From JBAZKK01 sp041650795 (GTDB taxonomy: Bacteria > Omnitrophota > Gorgyraeia > Gygaellales > Profunditerraquicolaceae): 13,677 bases of DNA. Below are positions 1 to 8,246 of this stretch, in pieces. The translations under genes were made by a program, and so were the position numbers. The number at the start of each line of letters is the position of its first letter. The first letter of the stretch is position 1. A model generated the notes under the pieces. It searched no databases and was not told the origin of the DNA. It was given only the letters and a program-made list of their open reading frames with translations. The DNA lies in contig JBAZKK010000029.1 of NCBI GenBank assembly GCA_041650795.1, positions 1-13,677 of the forward strand. Reading direction: 5' to 3'.

Positions 1-193
1 CGGCATTAAATACGCGCATCGCTATGTCCGCCTGGCTGGATTTCTCCAGCAAAAGTAGCCCGTCTGCGCCTACTCCGAATTTACGCTCGCATATTGATTT
101 TACAAAAGAGGCGAGAGGGCGACGCGGCTTGCGGTCTAATATTACGAAATCGTTCCCCGAAGCCACCATCTTGGTAAAATTTATCATCTGCAT
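1..193 (-). CDS. dapF: Diaminopimelate epimerase, N-terminal part (cut by window edge)
   Basis: DapF converts LL- to meso-diaminopimelate, the direct substrate of LysA and a peptidoglycan building block, in the cytoplasm. Only the first 64 codons are present. I read this frame from the sequence: residues 6-20 carry FTKM....GNDFVILD, the family's N-terminal substrate-binding signature (Asn14), followed by GVGADGLLLLE (residues 40-50) and DIAMRVFNA (56-64). These match the start of DapF in order and spacing. The two catalytic cysteines lie beyond the cut and cannot be checked. The start ATG at 193 is 1 nt after the lysA stop, so the two genes are translationally linked. An in-frame ATG at 187 is an alternative start. 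No clear Shine-Dalgarno sequence precedes either. Confidence 0.93.
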   Translation of the reverse strand, partial: MQMINFTKMVASGNDFVILDRKPRRPLASFVKSICERKFGVGADGLLLLEKSSQADIAMRVFNA

Positions 194-194
194 G

Positions 195-1466
195 CTATAA
201 ACCAAACAGGAATGCCGGGATGCTCTCGTTGCGCACTAGATCAATCAAGCCTTCCCTCTTGCGTATAACGAAAGCCCGGTCTTTAATAACCAGCGCCTCG
301 GCAGGCCGGCACCGGGAATTATAATTTGAAGACATGCTCAACCCATAAGCACCGGCGCTCATCACTGCCAGGTACTCCCCTTCTTTGACTGCGGGCATCC
401 TGCGGGATTTGGCGAAGAAATCCGCGCTCTCGCATATCGGGCCCACTACATCCACCTTCTCTGACAAACGCCTTCCTGCCCCAGCCAGGCGCAGGGGCGC
501 AATATTATGGTAGGCGTCATAAAGGGCGGGCCGTATAAGGTCGTTCATGCCCGCATCGACAATTACGAATTTCTTTTTCGGAGTGGACTTAAGATACAAA
601 ACCTTGCTTACCAGTATACCGGCATTGCCGATAATGAACCTGCCAGGCTCAAGTATTATTTTCAAACCCGTCTTTTTCAAGATAGGCGAAACCCTGCGGG
701 CGAATTTCCTGGCGGTCTGCGGGGTCTCGCGGTCATAGATAATACCCAACCCCCCTCCGATATTGAGGTATTCCAGGCCCAATCCTTTTTTGCGGAGGCG
801 GCCGATAAAATCAACTACCTTGCCAAGCGCCGCCACGTATGGCGCGCTCTCGGTAATCTGCGAACCGATATGGATATGCAGCCCTTTGATGTTGAGGCTA
901 GGGAAGCTGCAACAACGCAACAGTATCTTCTCGGCAGCCTTAAAATCTATCCCGAACTTATTAGTAAGCTTGCCCGTAGTGATAAACTTATGGGTGCGGG
1001 GTTCCACGTCGGGATTGATGCGTATGGCTACGTTTACCCTGCGGTTAAGGCGCCTGGCAATGTGATTGATCTTTTCGAGTTCCGGGAATGACTCGGCGTT
1101 GAAAAAGAGTATCCTTTTCCTGATGGCCTCTTCAATTTCGGCGTCTGTCTTGCCTACCGAAGCATAAACTATCCTCTCCGCAGGGCAACCGGCCTTAAAG
1201 GCCCTGAACAACTCCCCTCCGGAAACAATATCCAGCCCCGCCCCTTTATCCACCAGCGCCTTTAATATCGCAAGGTTGGAATTGGCCTTTACGGAATAAC
1301 AGATTAACGGCTCTATGCCTGAGAACGCCTCTTTGAGTTTAAGGTAATGACCTATCAGCGTATGGTAGCTATAAACGTAGAGCGGGGTGCCGAACCTGCG
1401 GGCCAGATCCTCTACCCTGACCTTCTCGCAATAAAGGTGTTTGCCTATGTATCTGAACTCATGCAT
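195..1466 (-). CDS. lysA: Diaminopimelate decarboxylase
   Basis: LysA is a PLP enzyme that decarboxylates meso-diaminopimelate to L-lysine, the last lysine step. The 423-residue product has the family length and motifs: PLP lysine K60 in CYSVKANSN, HIHIGSQ at 197-203, a glycine-rich NIGGGLG near 236, EPGRF at 273-277, the active-site CES at 345-347 donated across the dimer, and AGAYG near 371. A small departure is SRCRPAE near 384-390, where many homologues have SRPRAAE. I chose ATG 1466 over the longer start at 1490: homology begins at MHEFRY, and GGAG lies 10 nt upstream of 1466, whereas 1490 has no ribosome binding site. The gene overlaps the argH end by 8 nt (ATGCATGA) and ends in TAG just before dapF. 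Confidence 0.97.
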   Translation of the reverse strand: MHEFRYIGKHLYCEKVRVEDLARRFGTPLYVYSYHTLIGHYLKLKEAFSGIEPLICYSVKANSNLAILKALVDKGAGLDIVSGGELFRAFKAGCPAERIVYASVGKTDAEIEEAIRKRILFFNAESFPELEKINHIARRLNRRVNVAIRINPDVEPRTHKFITTGKLTNKFGIDFKAAEKILLRCCSFPSLNIKGLHIHIGSQITESAPYVAALGKVVDFIGRLRKKGLGLEYLNIGGGLGIIYDRETPQTARKFARRVSPILKKTGLKIILEPGRFIIGNAGILVSKVLYLKSTPKKKFVIVDAGMNDLIRPALYDAYHNIAPLRLAGAGRRLSEKVDVVGPICESADFFAKSRRMPAVKEGEYLAVMSAGAYGLSMSSNYNSRCRPAEALVIKDRAFVIRKREGLIDLVRNESIPAFLFGL

Positions 1467-2838
1467 TAAGTTTTTTCTCCCACTTTGCAATCTGGCGAGC
1501 TACCAGGCGGGGATTGGTGCTGCCGTAAGACGATTTAAGATTAACCGAAGCCCAGGCATTAAGGATTGTTTTTACGTCCGGCTCCAATTTCGGCGAATAC
1601 CTTTTAAGCTCACGCGCGCTAAGATGCGAAATATTGCGCCCGCGGTCAAGGCAATCCCTCACCATCCTGCCTACAATGTCGTGGGCATGACGGTACGATA
1701 CGCCTTTCTTAATAAGGTACTCTACGATATCCACCGAAAACAAAGACTCATCCATCAGCCTCGCGGCAACCGCTCCTTTATTAACGCGGATATTCGCGGG
1801 CAGATGGATGAATACCTCGAGTATTCCTTTTACGGTATCGATGGCTTCGAACAACGGAGGCTTATCCAGCTGCAGGTCACGGTTGTAGGAAAACGGCAGC
1901 CCTTTCATTAAAATGAGCATGCTAGATAAGTCTCCGTTAATCCTGCCTACCGAGCCGCGGATTAACTCCAGCACGTCCGGGTTCTTCTTGTGAGGCATGA
2001 TGCTGGAGCCAGTGCAGAAAGAAAAATCTATATCGATAAAATTGAATTCCTTGGTAGACCAGATTATAAGGTCCTCCGCAATGCGCGAGAGGTGCACCGA
2101 TAATATGGCCAGGCCCGCCAGCATCTCGATAATAAAATCCCTGTCGCTGACGCTGTCAACGCTATTATCGGTAAGGCTGGCAAAACCCAGCTCCTTCCTG
2201 ACATATTCGCGGTCAATGGATAGACCCGTTCCAGAGAATGCGCAGCTGCCCAGAGGCATCTGGTCAGCGCGGCGACCGGTATCAAAAAGCCTGGACTTAT
2301 CCCTTTCCAGCGCCTCGACATAAGCCAGGACGTGATGAGCCAATAAGACGCACTGCGCTACCTGTAAATGGGTATAGCCGGGTATAATCACCCTGGCGTT
2401 ACTCCTGGCAAACCTCACCAGCGACACCTCCAGCCTGGTGATTAACCTGCTTATCGCTTCAACTTCATCCTTAAGATACATGCGTATGTCCAGGGCTACC
2501 TGGTCGTTGCGGGAACGGCCGGTATGCAGGCGATTGGCAGGCTCGCCGATTTTCTTAAAAAGCGCCTCCTGCACATTGGAATGTATGTCCTCGGAGCGCG
2601 GGTTAAATCTGAATCGTCCGGAGTCGATATCCTTTAAAATGGAACGCAGGCCGTTTACGATGCGCCTGGACTCGCCCGCCGTGATTATCTTCTTCCTCCC
2701 CAGCATCCTGGCATGCGCAATGCTTCCTATCACATCGTAGCGCACAAGGCGCCGGTCAAAAGAAATACTGGAGGTAAACTTTTCGGCTAAGGCAGACGGA
2801 CCTTTAGCAAACCTCGTTCCCCATAATTTTTTTGCCAT
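1459..2838 (-). CDS. argH: Argininosuccinate lyase
   Basis: ArgH splits argininosuccinate into arginine and fumarate, the final arginine step. It belongs to the fumarase/aspartase superfamily and works as a homotetramer. The 459-residue protein has the usual length and conserved blocks: SNVQEAL (87-93), TGRSRNDQ (106-113), PGYTHLQ with catalytic-region H157, and the signature GSSIMPHKKNP (277-287), whose flexible loop carries the catalytic serine. Two minor departures are AQC where AQP is usual (residue 163), and LGSCAFSGT where LGSGALAGT is common. A strong GAGGAG lies 5 nt before the ATG. Unlike its neighbours the gene is separated from argG by 91 nt, which hold a palindromic element. It overlaps lysA by 8 nt at its 3' end and stops with TGA. 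Confidence 0.97.
   Translation of the reverse strand: MAKKLWGTRFAKGPSALAEKFTSSISFDRRLVRYDVIGSIAHARMLGRKKIITAGESRRIVNGLRSILKDIDSGRFRFNPRSEDIHSNVQEALFKKIGEPANRLHTGRSRNDQVALDIRMYLKDEVEAISRLITRLEVSLVRFARSNARVIIPGYTHLQVAQCVLLAHHVLAYVEALERDKSRLFDTGRRADQMPLGSCAFSGTGLSIDREYVRKELGFASLTDNSVDSVSDRDFIIEMLAGLAILSVHLSRIAEDLIIWSTKEFNFIDIDFSFCTGSSIMPHKKNPDVLELIRGSVGRINGDLSSMLILMKGLPFSYNRDLQLDKPPLFEAIDTVKGILEVFIHLPANIRVNKGAVAARLMDESLFSVDIVEYLIKKGVSYRHAHDIVGRMVRDCLDRGRNISHLSARELKRYSPKLEPDVKTILNAWASVNLKSSYGSTNPRLVARQIAKWEKKLNA
1477..1480 (-). promoter_or_regulatory. Ribosome binding site deciding the lysA start
   Basis: On the minus strand GGAG is followed by a run of A and then the ATG at 1466, with a 10-nt spacer. 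It lies inside the 3' end of argH. The upstream in-frame ATG at 1490 has no comparable site, so this decides the start. Confidence 0.6.
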
Positions 2839-2852
2839 CTTCTCTCCTCAAG

Positions 2853-2927
2853 TAGGGACGGTTCTGAAACCCCGTTAAAAGTGTCCCCTCAGGGGACACT
2901 TTTAACCGTAGTTGAGAAGCGTCCCTA
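2853..2927. repeat. Near-perfect palindrome (MITE- or REP-like element) between argG and argH
   Basis: Two 37-nt arms (2853-2889 and 2891-2927) surround a single central base at 2890. Comparing them by eye, 31 of 37 positions pair, and the inner 16 pairs (2874-2889 with 2891-2906, GTTAAAAGTGTCCCCT) are perfect. The outer ends read TAGGGACG and CGTCCCTA. The tetranucleotide AAGT sits on both sides (2850-2853 and 2927-2930), which could be a target-site duplication around a 73-nt element (2854-2926). Its right end abuts the argG stop codon. Transcribed within the operon it would form a long hairpin just upstream of the argH ribosome binding site. Its origin as a MITE or a REP associated with a RAYT transposase is inference; no transposase is visible here. 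Confidence 0.85.
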
Positions 2928-2929
2928 AG

Positions 2930-4111
2930 TTATTTTTGATAGGGAAGGCCCCAGATCCTGATAAAACCCTCTGCCAACCTCTGGTCGAATTTATCCTCTT
3001 TGCCGTAGGTGCTCAACTCCTTCTTGTAAAGCGAATGAGTTGAGGCGCGGCCTACTGCCGTGCAGCTGCCTTTAAAGAGTTTCAGGCGGATTACCCCGCT
3101 TACACGCTTCTGCGTCTCTTCTACAAAAGCATCGAGGGCCTTCCTTAACGGGGAATGCCAAAGCCCGTAATAAACAAGTTCCGAATACTTAAGCGATACT
3201 AATTCCTTAAAATGCGCCAACTCCCGGTCAAGGACCAAGCTCTCCAATTCCCTGTGAGCAGTATAAAGGATGGTAGCTGCCGGAGCTTCGTAAATCTCAC
3301 GCGACTTAATCCCCACCAGGCGGTTCTCAACCAGATCGCTCCTGCCCACGCCGTAAAACCCTCCGATTTCGTTCAGGTGCATAATCAGGTTTTTGGGATT
3401 ATAGGCCTTGCCGTCAAGTTTATGCGCGACGCCCTTCTCAAAAGATATCTCAAGATATTTAGGATAACTGGAGATGGTGGTTGGGCTGCGGGTAATCATA
3501 TATGCATCCTCCGGCGGCTCCTGCCTTAAATCCTCCAATATCCCGGCCTCGATGCTGATACCCCAGATATTCCTATCAATACTGTAAGGCTTCTTTCTGG
3601 TGACATCAACCGGAATGTTATAAATACGGGCGTACTCGATCTCATCTTCGCGCGACTTAAACTCCCACTCCCTCACCGGAGCAATAATCTTAACCTTAGG
3701 ATCCAATATCCCAATGCTGACCTCAAACCTAACCTGGTCATTACCTTTACCGGTGCATCCGTGCGCTACTGCGGTTGCCTTTTCGCGGTGCGCAATATCC
3801 ACCAGATACTTGGCAATCAAAGGCCTGCCCAAGGCCGTAGCCAGGAGGTATTTCCCCTCATAGACGGCATTGGCCTTTAGCGCCGGCAGGACAAAGTCCT
3901 CCACGAATTCTGCCTGGAGGTCTTTCACATAAACCTTAGAAGCCCCCGCAGCCAGGGCGCGCTCTTCAATCTGCTTGAAGTCCTCGCCTTTACCCAGACC
4001 CTGCCCAAGGTCAGCCATAAAGCAAACAACATCATACCCCTGCTCTTTAAGCCACCTTACGGCGCAAGAAGTATCCAAACCTCCCGAATAAGCTAAAATT
4101 ACTTTCTTCAT
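2930..4111 (-). CDS. argG: Argininosuccinate synthase
   Basis: ArgG joins citrulline and aspartate to argininosuccinate using ATP, the seventh arginine step, in the cytoplasm. The 393-residue protein matches the family's length of about 400. It starts with the ATP pyrophosphatase loop YSGGLDTS (8-15), and further conserved blocks follow: AHGCTGKGNDQVRFE (about 116-130), the IAPVREWEF block, and a C-terminal region beginning KGSCTAVGR and ending in GLPYQK. The ATG at 4111 follows the argF TAG with no spacer (TAGATG), so coupled translation is likely; an AAGG-type site lies in the argF end. The stop codon TAA is at 2932-2930, immediately beside the palindromic element, which therefore seems to have landed without damaging the C terminus. 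Confidence 0.97.
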   Translation of the reverse strand: MKKVILAYSGGLDTSCAVRWLKEQGYDVVCFMADLGQGLGKGEDFKQIEERALAAGASKVYVKDLQAEFVEDFVLPALKANAVYEGKYLLATALGRPLIAKYLVDIAHREKATAVAHGCTGKGNDQVRFEVSIGILDPKVKIIAPVREWEFKSREDEIEYARIYNIPVDVTRKKPYSIDRNIWGISIEAGILEDLRQEPPEDAYMITRSPTTISSYPKYLEISFEKGVAHKLDGKAYNPKNLIMHLNEIGGFYGVGRSDLVENRLVGIKSREIYEAPAATILYTAHRELESLVLDRELAHFKELVSLKYSELVYYGLWHSPLRKALDAFVEETQKRVSGVIRLKLFKGSCTAVGRASTHSLYKKELSTYGKEDKFDQRLAEGFIRIWGLPYQK

Positions 4112-5038
4112 CTAAGCCTTCCCCGCTGCTAATAGTTTAATCAGAATGGCCTTCTGGACATGCATGCGGTTTTCCGCCTGGTCAAAGACAACCGAATTCT
4201 TGCTATCCATAACCTCGTCGGTTATCTCGAGCCCCCGGTGCGCCGGAAGGCAATGCATAACTAAAACGCCCTTCTTGGCTTTAGCCAAAAGCCTGGAGTT
4301 TAGCTGGAAATCCCGGAAAATATTCTTGCGCATCTCGGTCTCCGCCTCCTGCCCCATGCTCGCCCAGACATCGGTATAGACAACATCAGCCCCCCCGACC
4401 GCCTTCCCGGCGTCATGAAAGACATTGATGCTGCTCCTATTGGAGGCGGCAATCGCCTTGGACTCTTTCAAAACAGCTCTGTCAGGCTCATAGCCACTGG
4501 GACAAGCCACGCTCATATTCATCCCTACTTTGGAAGAAGCATACAAAAGTGAATTGCAGACATTGTTGCCGTCCCCGACATAAACCATGGTAACTTTCCT
4601 AAAATCCTTGAACTTTTCCTTTATAGTATAGAGGTCGGCTAATGCCTGGCAGGGGTGCGAAAAATCCGAAAGGCCGTTGATTACCGGCACTGCGGCGGCT
4701 TCCGCCATCTCCAGGACGTTCTTATGCGCGAAGGTGCGCAGCACTATCCCGTCCACATAGCGCGAGATGGTCATCGCAACGTCACCGATGGACTCGCGTA
4801 CCCCCAGGTTTATCTCCTCGGGACCCAGGTATATGGAATTTCCTCCGAGCTGATATATCCCCACCTCAAAGGAAACCCTGGTGCGGTTGGAGGGCTTCTG
4901 AAAAATCAAGGCCAGGCTCTTGCCTGAGAGGGCCTTCGCGAATTTGGCGCTATCCTTCTTAAGCTCTGCAGTAAGCTCAAATATCTCCTCGATATCCTTC
5001 CCGGTTAAATCCCCTACGTAAATTAAATCCTTCTTCAT
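4112..5038 (-). CDS. argF: Ornithine carbamoyltransferase
   Basis: ArgF transfers the carbamoyl group of carbamoyl phosphate to ornithine to give citrulline. The 308-residue product has the usual OTC length. The carbamoyl-phosphate loop is SNRTR (50-54), where many homologues have STRTR. It is followed by HPCQ (128-131), the ornithine-side DVWASMG (223-229) and HCLP (262-265), with FDQAENRMH near the C terminus. An upstream ATG at 5146 is open in frame but would overlap argD by about 105 nt, and its extra 36 residues do not look like OTC. ATG 5038 is preceded by GAGG with 9 nt spacing and lies 2 nt after the argD stop, so I use it. An acetyl- or succinyl-ornithine transcarbamylase is less likely given the SMG loop and the ArgJ route next door. 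Confidence 0.96.
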   Translation of the reverse strand: MKKDLIYVGDLTGKDIEEIFELTAELKKDSAKFAKALSGKSLALIFQKPSNRTRVSFEVGIYQLGGNSIYLGPEEINLGVRESIGDVAMTISRYVDGIVLRTFAHKNVLEMAEAAAVPVINGLSDFSHPCQALADLYTIKEKFKDFRKVTMVYVGDGNNVCNSLLYASSKVGMNMSVACPSGYEPDRAVLKESKAIAASNRSSINVFHDAGKAVGGADVVYTDVWASMGQEAETEMRKNIFRDFQLNSRLLAKAKKGVLVMHCLPAHRGLEITDEVMDSKNSVVFDQAENRMHVQKAILIKLLAAGKA

Positions 5039-5040
5039 CT

Positions 5041-6219
5041 TTAGATACCTCTCAATACCTCTTCCAATATCCCCGCAGCCCGCTCGATATCTTTGCGGGT
5101 AACGGTAAGCGCCGGCATAAAACGCAACACGCGCTCGTGAGTGCAATTAATCAAAAGCCCCTTCTCCAGGCACTTCTCTACTATCCTCCTGCCTTCAATA
5201 TTAAGCTCGGCCCCCCGCATCAAACCCAGGCCCCTCACCTCTTTTATCACGTGGTACTTCTCTTTTAAGGCGTTTAGCCTCGCTGCGAGAAATTCACCCA
5301 TCACCCTGGCATTATCCAGCATTTTTTCCTTCTCTATTGCAGCCAAGACCGCCAATGCCGCGCGGCAGACTACCGGGCCTCCGCCAAAGGTAGAGGCATG
5401 CGCGCCCGGCTGGAGCGTATCGGAGATATCATTCTTGACAAGCATCGCGCCGATGGGTAACCCTCCGCCTAACGCCTTCGCGAGCGTCACTATGTCAGGC
5501 GTCACGTCATAATTCTGATAACAGAAATATTTGGCTGTCCGGCCGATGCCGGTTTGCACCTCATCTATTATCAAGAGCATATTCTTCTCGTCGCAAAGTT
5601 TGCGCAGCCCCTGGACAAATCTTTTATCCGCGACATTAACGCCGCCTTCTCCCTGCACCAACTCCAGCATTACCGCTACGGTATTATTACCGGTAGCTTT
5701 CCTTACCTCCTCAACGTCATTGAACCTTACGGTCTTAAACCCCCCGACCAACGGCTCAAATCCGCTCTGGTATTTCTTCTGCCCGGTAGCCGAAAGCGCA
5801 GCCAAGGTGCGGCCGTGGAAGGAATTCTGGAAGGTGATAATCTCGTGCCTCTCTCCCCTACCGAACTTACGGCTGAATTTTATCGCCGCCTCGTTTGCCT
5901 CTGCCCCGGAATTGCAAAAAAATACCTTGGCCGGGAATGAAAGGCGCACAATCTCGCCCGCCAGTTTTGCCTGAGCGATATGGTAATAGTTGTTAGGTAT
6001 AAATATCAGCTTGCCCGCCTGCTCACGGATGGCGCGCATTACCTTAGGATGACAATGCCCTACGTTACATACACCCCAGCCCGGGAAAAAATCCAAATAG
6101 GCCCTCCCCTTGATGTCCCAGAGGCGAGACCCCTTGCCTTTGACAAAAACCAGCGGGGTCTTCGTATAGGTAGGCATAATATAATCCCTGTAACTGTCAA
6201 ATACCTCTTCCAGCTTCAT
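5041..6219 (-). CDS. argD: Acetylornithine aminotransferase
   Basis: ArgD is a fold-type I PLP aminotransferase that makes N-acetylornithine from N-acetylglutamate semialdehyde and glutamate. The 392-residue protein shows NSGAEANEAAIK (103-114, phosphate-binding region), FHGRTLAALSATGQ (134-147), DEVQTG (219-224, with D219 holding the PLP ring nitrogen) and the PLP lysine K248 in TLAKALGGGLPIG. Length and start fit the family. The ATG is 3 nt after the argB stop, with GGGTTAGG just upstream. In many bacteria the same enzyme also serves as succinyl- or acetyl-diaminopimelate aminotransferase (DapC), which would suit the linkage to lysA and dapF here, but the sequence cannot settle this. Confidence 0.96.
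   Translation of the reverse strand: MKLEEVFDSYRDYIMPTYTKTPLVFVKGKGSRLWDIKGRAYLDFFPGWGVCNVGHCHPKVMRAIREQAGKLIFIPNNYYHIAQAKLAGEIVRLSFPAKVFFCNSGAEANEAAIKFSRKFGRGERHEIITFQNSFHGRTLAALSATGQKKYQSGFEPLVGGFKTVRFNDVEEVRKATGNNTVAVMLELVQGEGGVNVADKRFVQGLRKLCDEKNMLLIIDEVQTGIGRTAKYFCYQNYDVTPDIVTLAKALGGGLPIGAMLVKNDISDTLQPGAHASTFGGGPVVCRAALAVLAAIEKEKMLDNARVMGEFLAARLNALKEKYHVIKEVRGLGLMRGAELNIEGRRIVEKCLEKGLLINCTHERVLRFMPALTVTRKDIERAAGILEEVLRGI
5048..5052 (-). promoter_or_regulatory. Ribosome binding site deciding the argF start
   Basis: AGAGG on the minus strand lies 9 nt upstream of the ATG at 5038, within the last codons of argD. It supports the 308-residue ArgF over the longer 344-residue reading. Confidence 0.6.
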
Positions 6220-6222
6220 AGC

Positions 6223-7080
6223 CTAACCCTTTACAATCTCGGTGCCGATACCTTGGTCCGTAAAAATCTCTAGTAATAACGCATGCGGTATGCGCGCGTC
6301 AATGATATGGGTCTTCTTAACCCCCTTCTCCAGCGCGTCGATGCAGGCATTCACCTTGGGGATCATCCCGTGCTGGATAATATTATCCCGGATTAACCCC
6401 TTTGCCTCTTGAGTAGTAAGGGTGGAGATAAAGGAATTCTGGTCCTCGCTGCGGCGCATAATCCCCTTGACATTGGTCAGGAGGACCAGTTTTTCGGCCT
6501 TCAAGCTCCCGGCGATAAAAGAAGCTACCTCATCGGCGTTGACATTATAAGTCTTTTTGTCATCCCCTTTTGCCAGCGGGATTACCGCCACTACCTGACC
6601 GCCCCTTAATGCCTCCATGAGAAACTCGGTATTTACCGCGGTGGCGTGCCCCACCAGCCCCAGGTCAACCCGAGCTCTTTTCTTGGCAGCCTGGATGAGC
6701 TTATTATCCTTGCCGCTTAGTCCCGCTGCCTGCGCTCCAAGCTCCGTTATCTCGCCTACAATCAGGGCATTGAGTTTTTTAAGCTCCTCCTCCACCACTG
6801 CCAGCGTCTCTTTGTCGGTAACCCGCATACCGTCCACAAACTCCGTCTTCATGCCCTTGTTACGCATGCGGCCGCTGATATTCGGACCTCCGCCGTGAAC
6901 CAATACCGGCCTGATGCCCATAAAGCTTAAAAATACGATATCCTCCAACACCCCCCGCCGGATCTTTTCCTCCGCGAGGATGCTTCCGCCGTATTTAATA
7001 ACAACGACCTTCTTGTGGAAATTCTTGATATAAGGAAGCGCCTCAATCAATACCTGCGCTTTTTTAATTGCCTCTTCCAT
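6223..7080 (-). CDS. argB: Acetylglutamate kinase, arginine-inhibited type
   Basis: ArgB phosphorylates N-acetylglutamate, the committed and usually controlled step of arginine synthesis. The 285-residue protein has KYGGS at 29-33 (nucleotide-binding loop), HGGGPNI (63-69, substrate binding) and NVNADEVA (ATP region). The first 25 residues, including KAQVLIEALPYI, form the extra N-terminal helix seen in hexameric, arginine-sensitive kinases. The C terminus carries KTHIIDARIPHALLLEIFT and GIGT, the matching arginine-site signature. Arginine-insensitive E. coli-type enzymes (about 258 residues) lack this helix, so feedback inhibition is a reasoned inference. The gene starts 26 nt after argJ with no obvious Shine-Dalgarno sequence and ends in TAG. 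Confidence 0.96.
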   Translation of the reverse strand: MEEAIKKAQVLIEALPYIKNFHKKVVVIKYGGSILAEEKIRRGVLEDIVFLSFMGIRPVLVHGGGPNISGRMRNKGMKTEFVDGMRVTDKETLAVVEEELKKLNALIVGEITELGAQAAGLSGKDNKLIQAAKKRARVDLGLVGHATAVNTEFLMEALRGGQVVAVIPLAKGDDKKTYNVNADEVASFIAGSLKAEKLVLLTNVKGIMRRSEDQNSFISTLTTQEAKGLIRDNIIQHGMIPKVNACIDALEKGVKKTHIIDARIPHALLLEIFTDQGIGTEIVKG

Positions 7081-7106
7081 AGGACGCCCGACGTTATCCG
7101 CGTAAG

Positions 7107-8246
7107 CTAATTATATTCCGCGTTGATCTTGACGTATTTGTAGGTCAGGTCCGAGGTATACACCACGGCCTCCTGCTTTCCTGAACCGAGAAAAACCGCT
7201 ACCTCCACCTCTCTCCTGTTAAGGTCGCTTAGGGAAATCCTCAACTTCTCTTCTTTAACCTCTGCGCCGCTGGAGCCGACCGCAGCTACGATCCTGCCTA
7301 AAGCGTTGGAGCTGGAGGCAAACATCGCAGTCTTAAAAAGATTTGAATTTGCAACAGCCAGCGCCGCACGCCGGGCCTCAGAGACGCTCCTGGCGCCGCT
7401 GACCTTCACCGTAATGAATTTACTGGCCCCCTCTGCGTCACGTATAAGCATCCTGGCCAATTCCAGGCATACGTTGTTTAAGGCGCGGCTGAAATCCTTG
7501 AAGCTGCGGCCGGTATCAATCAGGGCATTCTTAGCCAGGCCGTTCGCGAACAGGGTAACCATATCATTAGTGCTCATGCAGCCATCTACGGTAATGCAAT
7601 TAAAGGAATTGTCCGACGCTACTTTAAGCGCCTTATCCAGGGCGCACCTAGTGATATTGGCGTCGGTAAATAGAAAACAAAGCATGGTAGCGACCTTCGG
7701 ACCGATCATCCCCGCGCCTTTGGCTACGCCATAGATGGTAACGGCCTGCTCGCCTACCTTTATCCTGGCATGCGCCTTCTTGGGAAAGGTATCGGTAGTC
7801 ATAATGGCCTTGCTGGCCATCCCAATGCCCTTTGCCGACAGGCCTTCAACAAGCAGCGGGAGGGCATTCTCAATCTTTCCGAGCGGCATGCGCCTGGCGA
7901 TGATGCCGGTAGAAGCCACTAAGACCGCTTCCTTCCTGATGCCTAAACTGCGGGCAGCTAACAGGCTCATCTTTCTGGCGTCGGCTAAACCGGCATTGCC
8001 GGTAAAACAGTTGGCATTCCCGCTGTTAGCTATCAGGGCCTGAAAATATTCGTTACGGCTAAGGTAGGACTGAGATACCTTAAGCGGCGCGGCCTTGATG
8101 CTGCTAGAGGTAAAAACCGCGGCGACCTTGGCAGGGGCCTGGGAATAAAACAGGGCGAGATCTGGCTTGCCTGATCTTTTAATCCCTGCCGCAACGCCGT
8201 TAGCCTGAAAACCCTGCGGCAGACCTGATGCCGGAAAGACTTTCAT
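7107..8246 (-). CDS. argJ: Glutamate N-acetyltransferase / ornithine acetyltransferase
   Basis: ArgJ moves the acetyl group from N-acetylornithine to glutamate, releasing ornithine and remaking acetylglutamate; bifunctional forms also use acetyl-CoA. It is an Ntn-type protein that cleaves itself. The 379-residue product has the cleavage site KGAGMIGPKVATML, with cleavage expected between A186 and T187 so that T187 becomes the nucleophile. The oxyanion-hole STG is at 112-114, and the C terminus ends INAEYN. The start codon overlaps the argC stop (ATGA), a strong coupling signal. No argA or argE lies in the window, which fits the acetyl-recycling pathway. Whether the enzyme is mono- or bifunctional cannot be read from the sequence. 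Confidence 0.97.
   Translation of the reverse strand: MKVFPASGLPQGFQANGVAAGIKRSGKPDLALFYSQAPAKVAAVFTSSSIKAAPLKVSQSYLSRNEYFQALIANSGNANCFTGNAGLADARKMSLLAARSLGIRKEAVLVASTGIIARRMPLGKIENALPLLVEGLSAKGIGMASKAIMTTDTFPKKAHARIKVGEQAVTIYGVAKGAGMIGPKVATMLCFLFTDANITRCALDKALKVASDNSFNCITVDGCMSTNDMVTLFANGLAKNALIDTGRSFKDFSRALNNVCLELARMLIRDAEGASKFITVKVSGARSVSEARRAALAVANSNLFKTAMFASSSNALGRIVAAVGSSGAEVKEEKLRISLSDLNRREVEVAVFLGSGKQEAVVYTSDLTYKYVKINAEYN

Noticed and set aside
507..1091. Plus-strand open frame of 194 codons opposite lysA
   Set aside because: It is antisense to a fully supported LysA frame, has no family-like motifs or ribosome binding site, and mirrors the codon pattern of lysA. The same holds for the other plus-strand frames such as 1441-1911, 5141-5512, 5531-5974, 7306-7734 and 9432-9878.
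5039..5146. Longer argF start at 5146
   Set aside because: It would overlap argD by about 105 nt, and the added residues do not resemble OTC. ATG 5038 has a good ribosome binding site and gives the family length.
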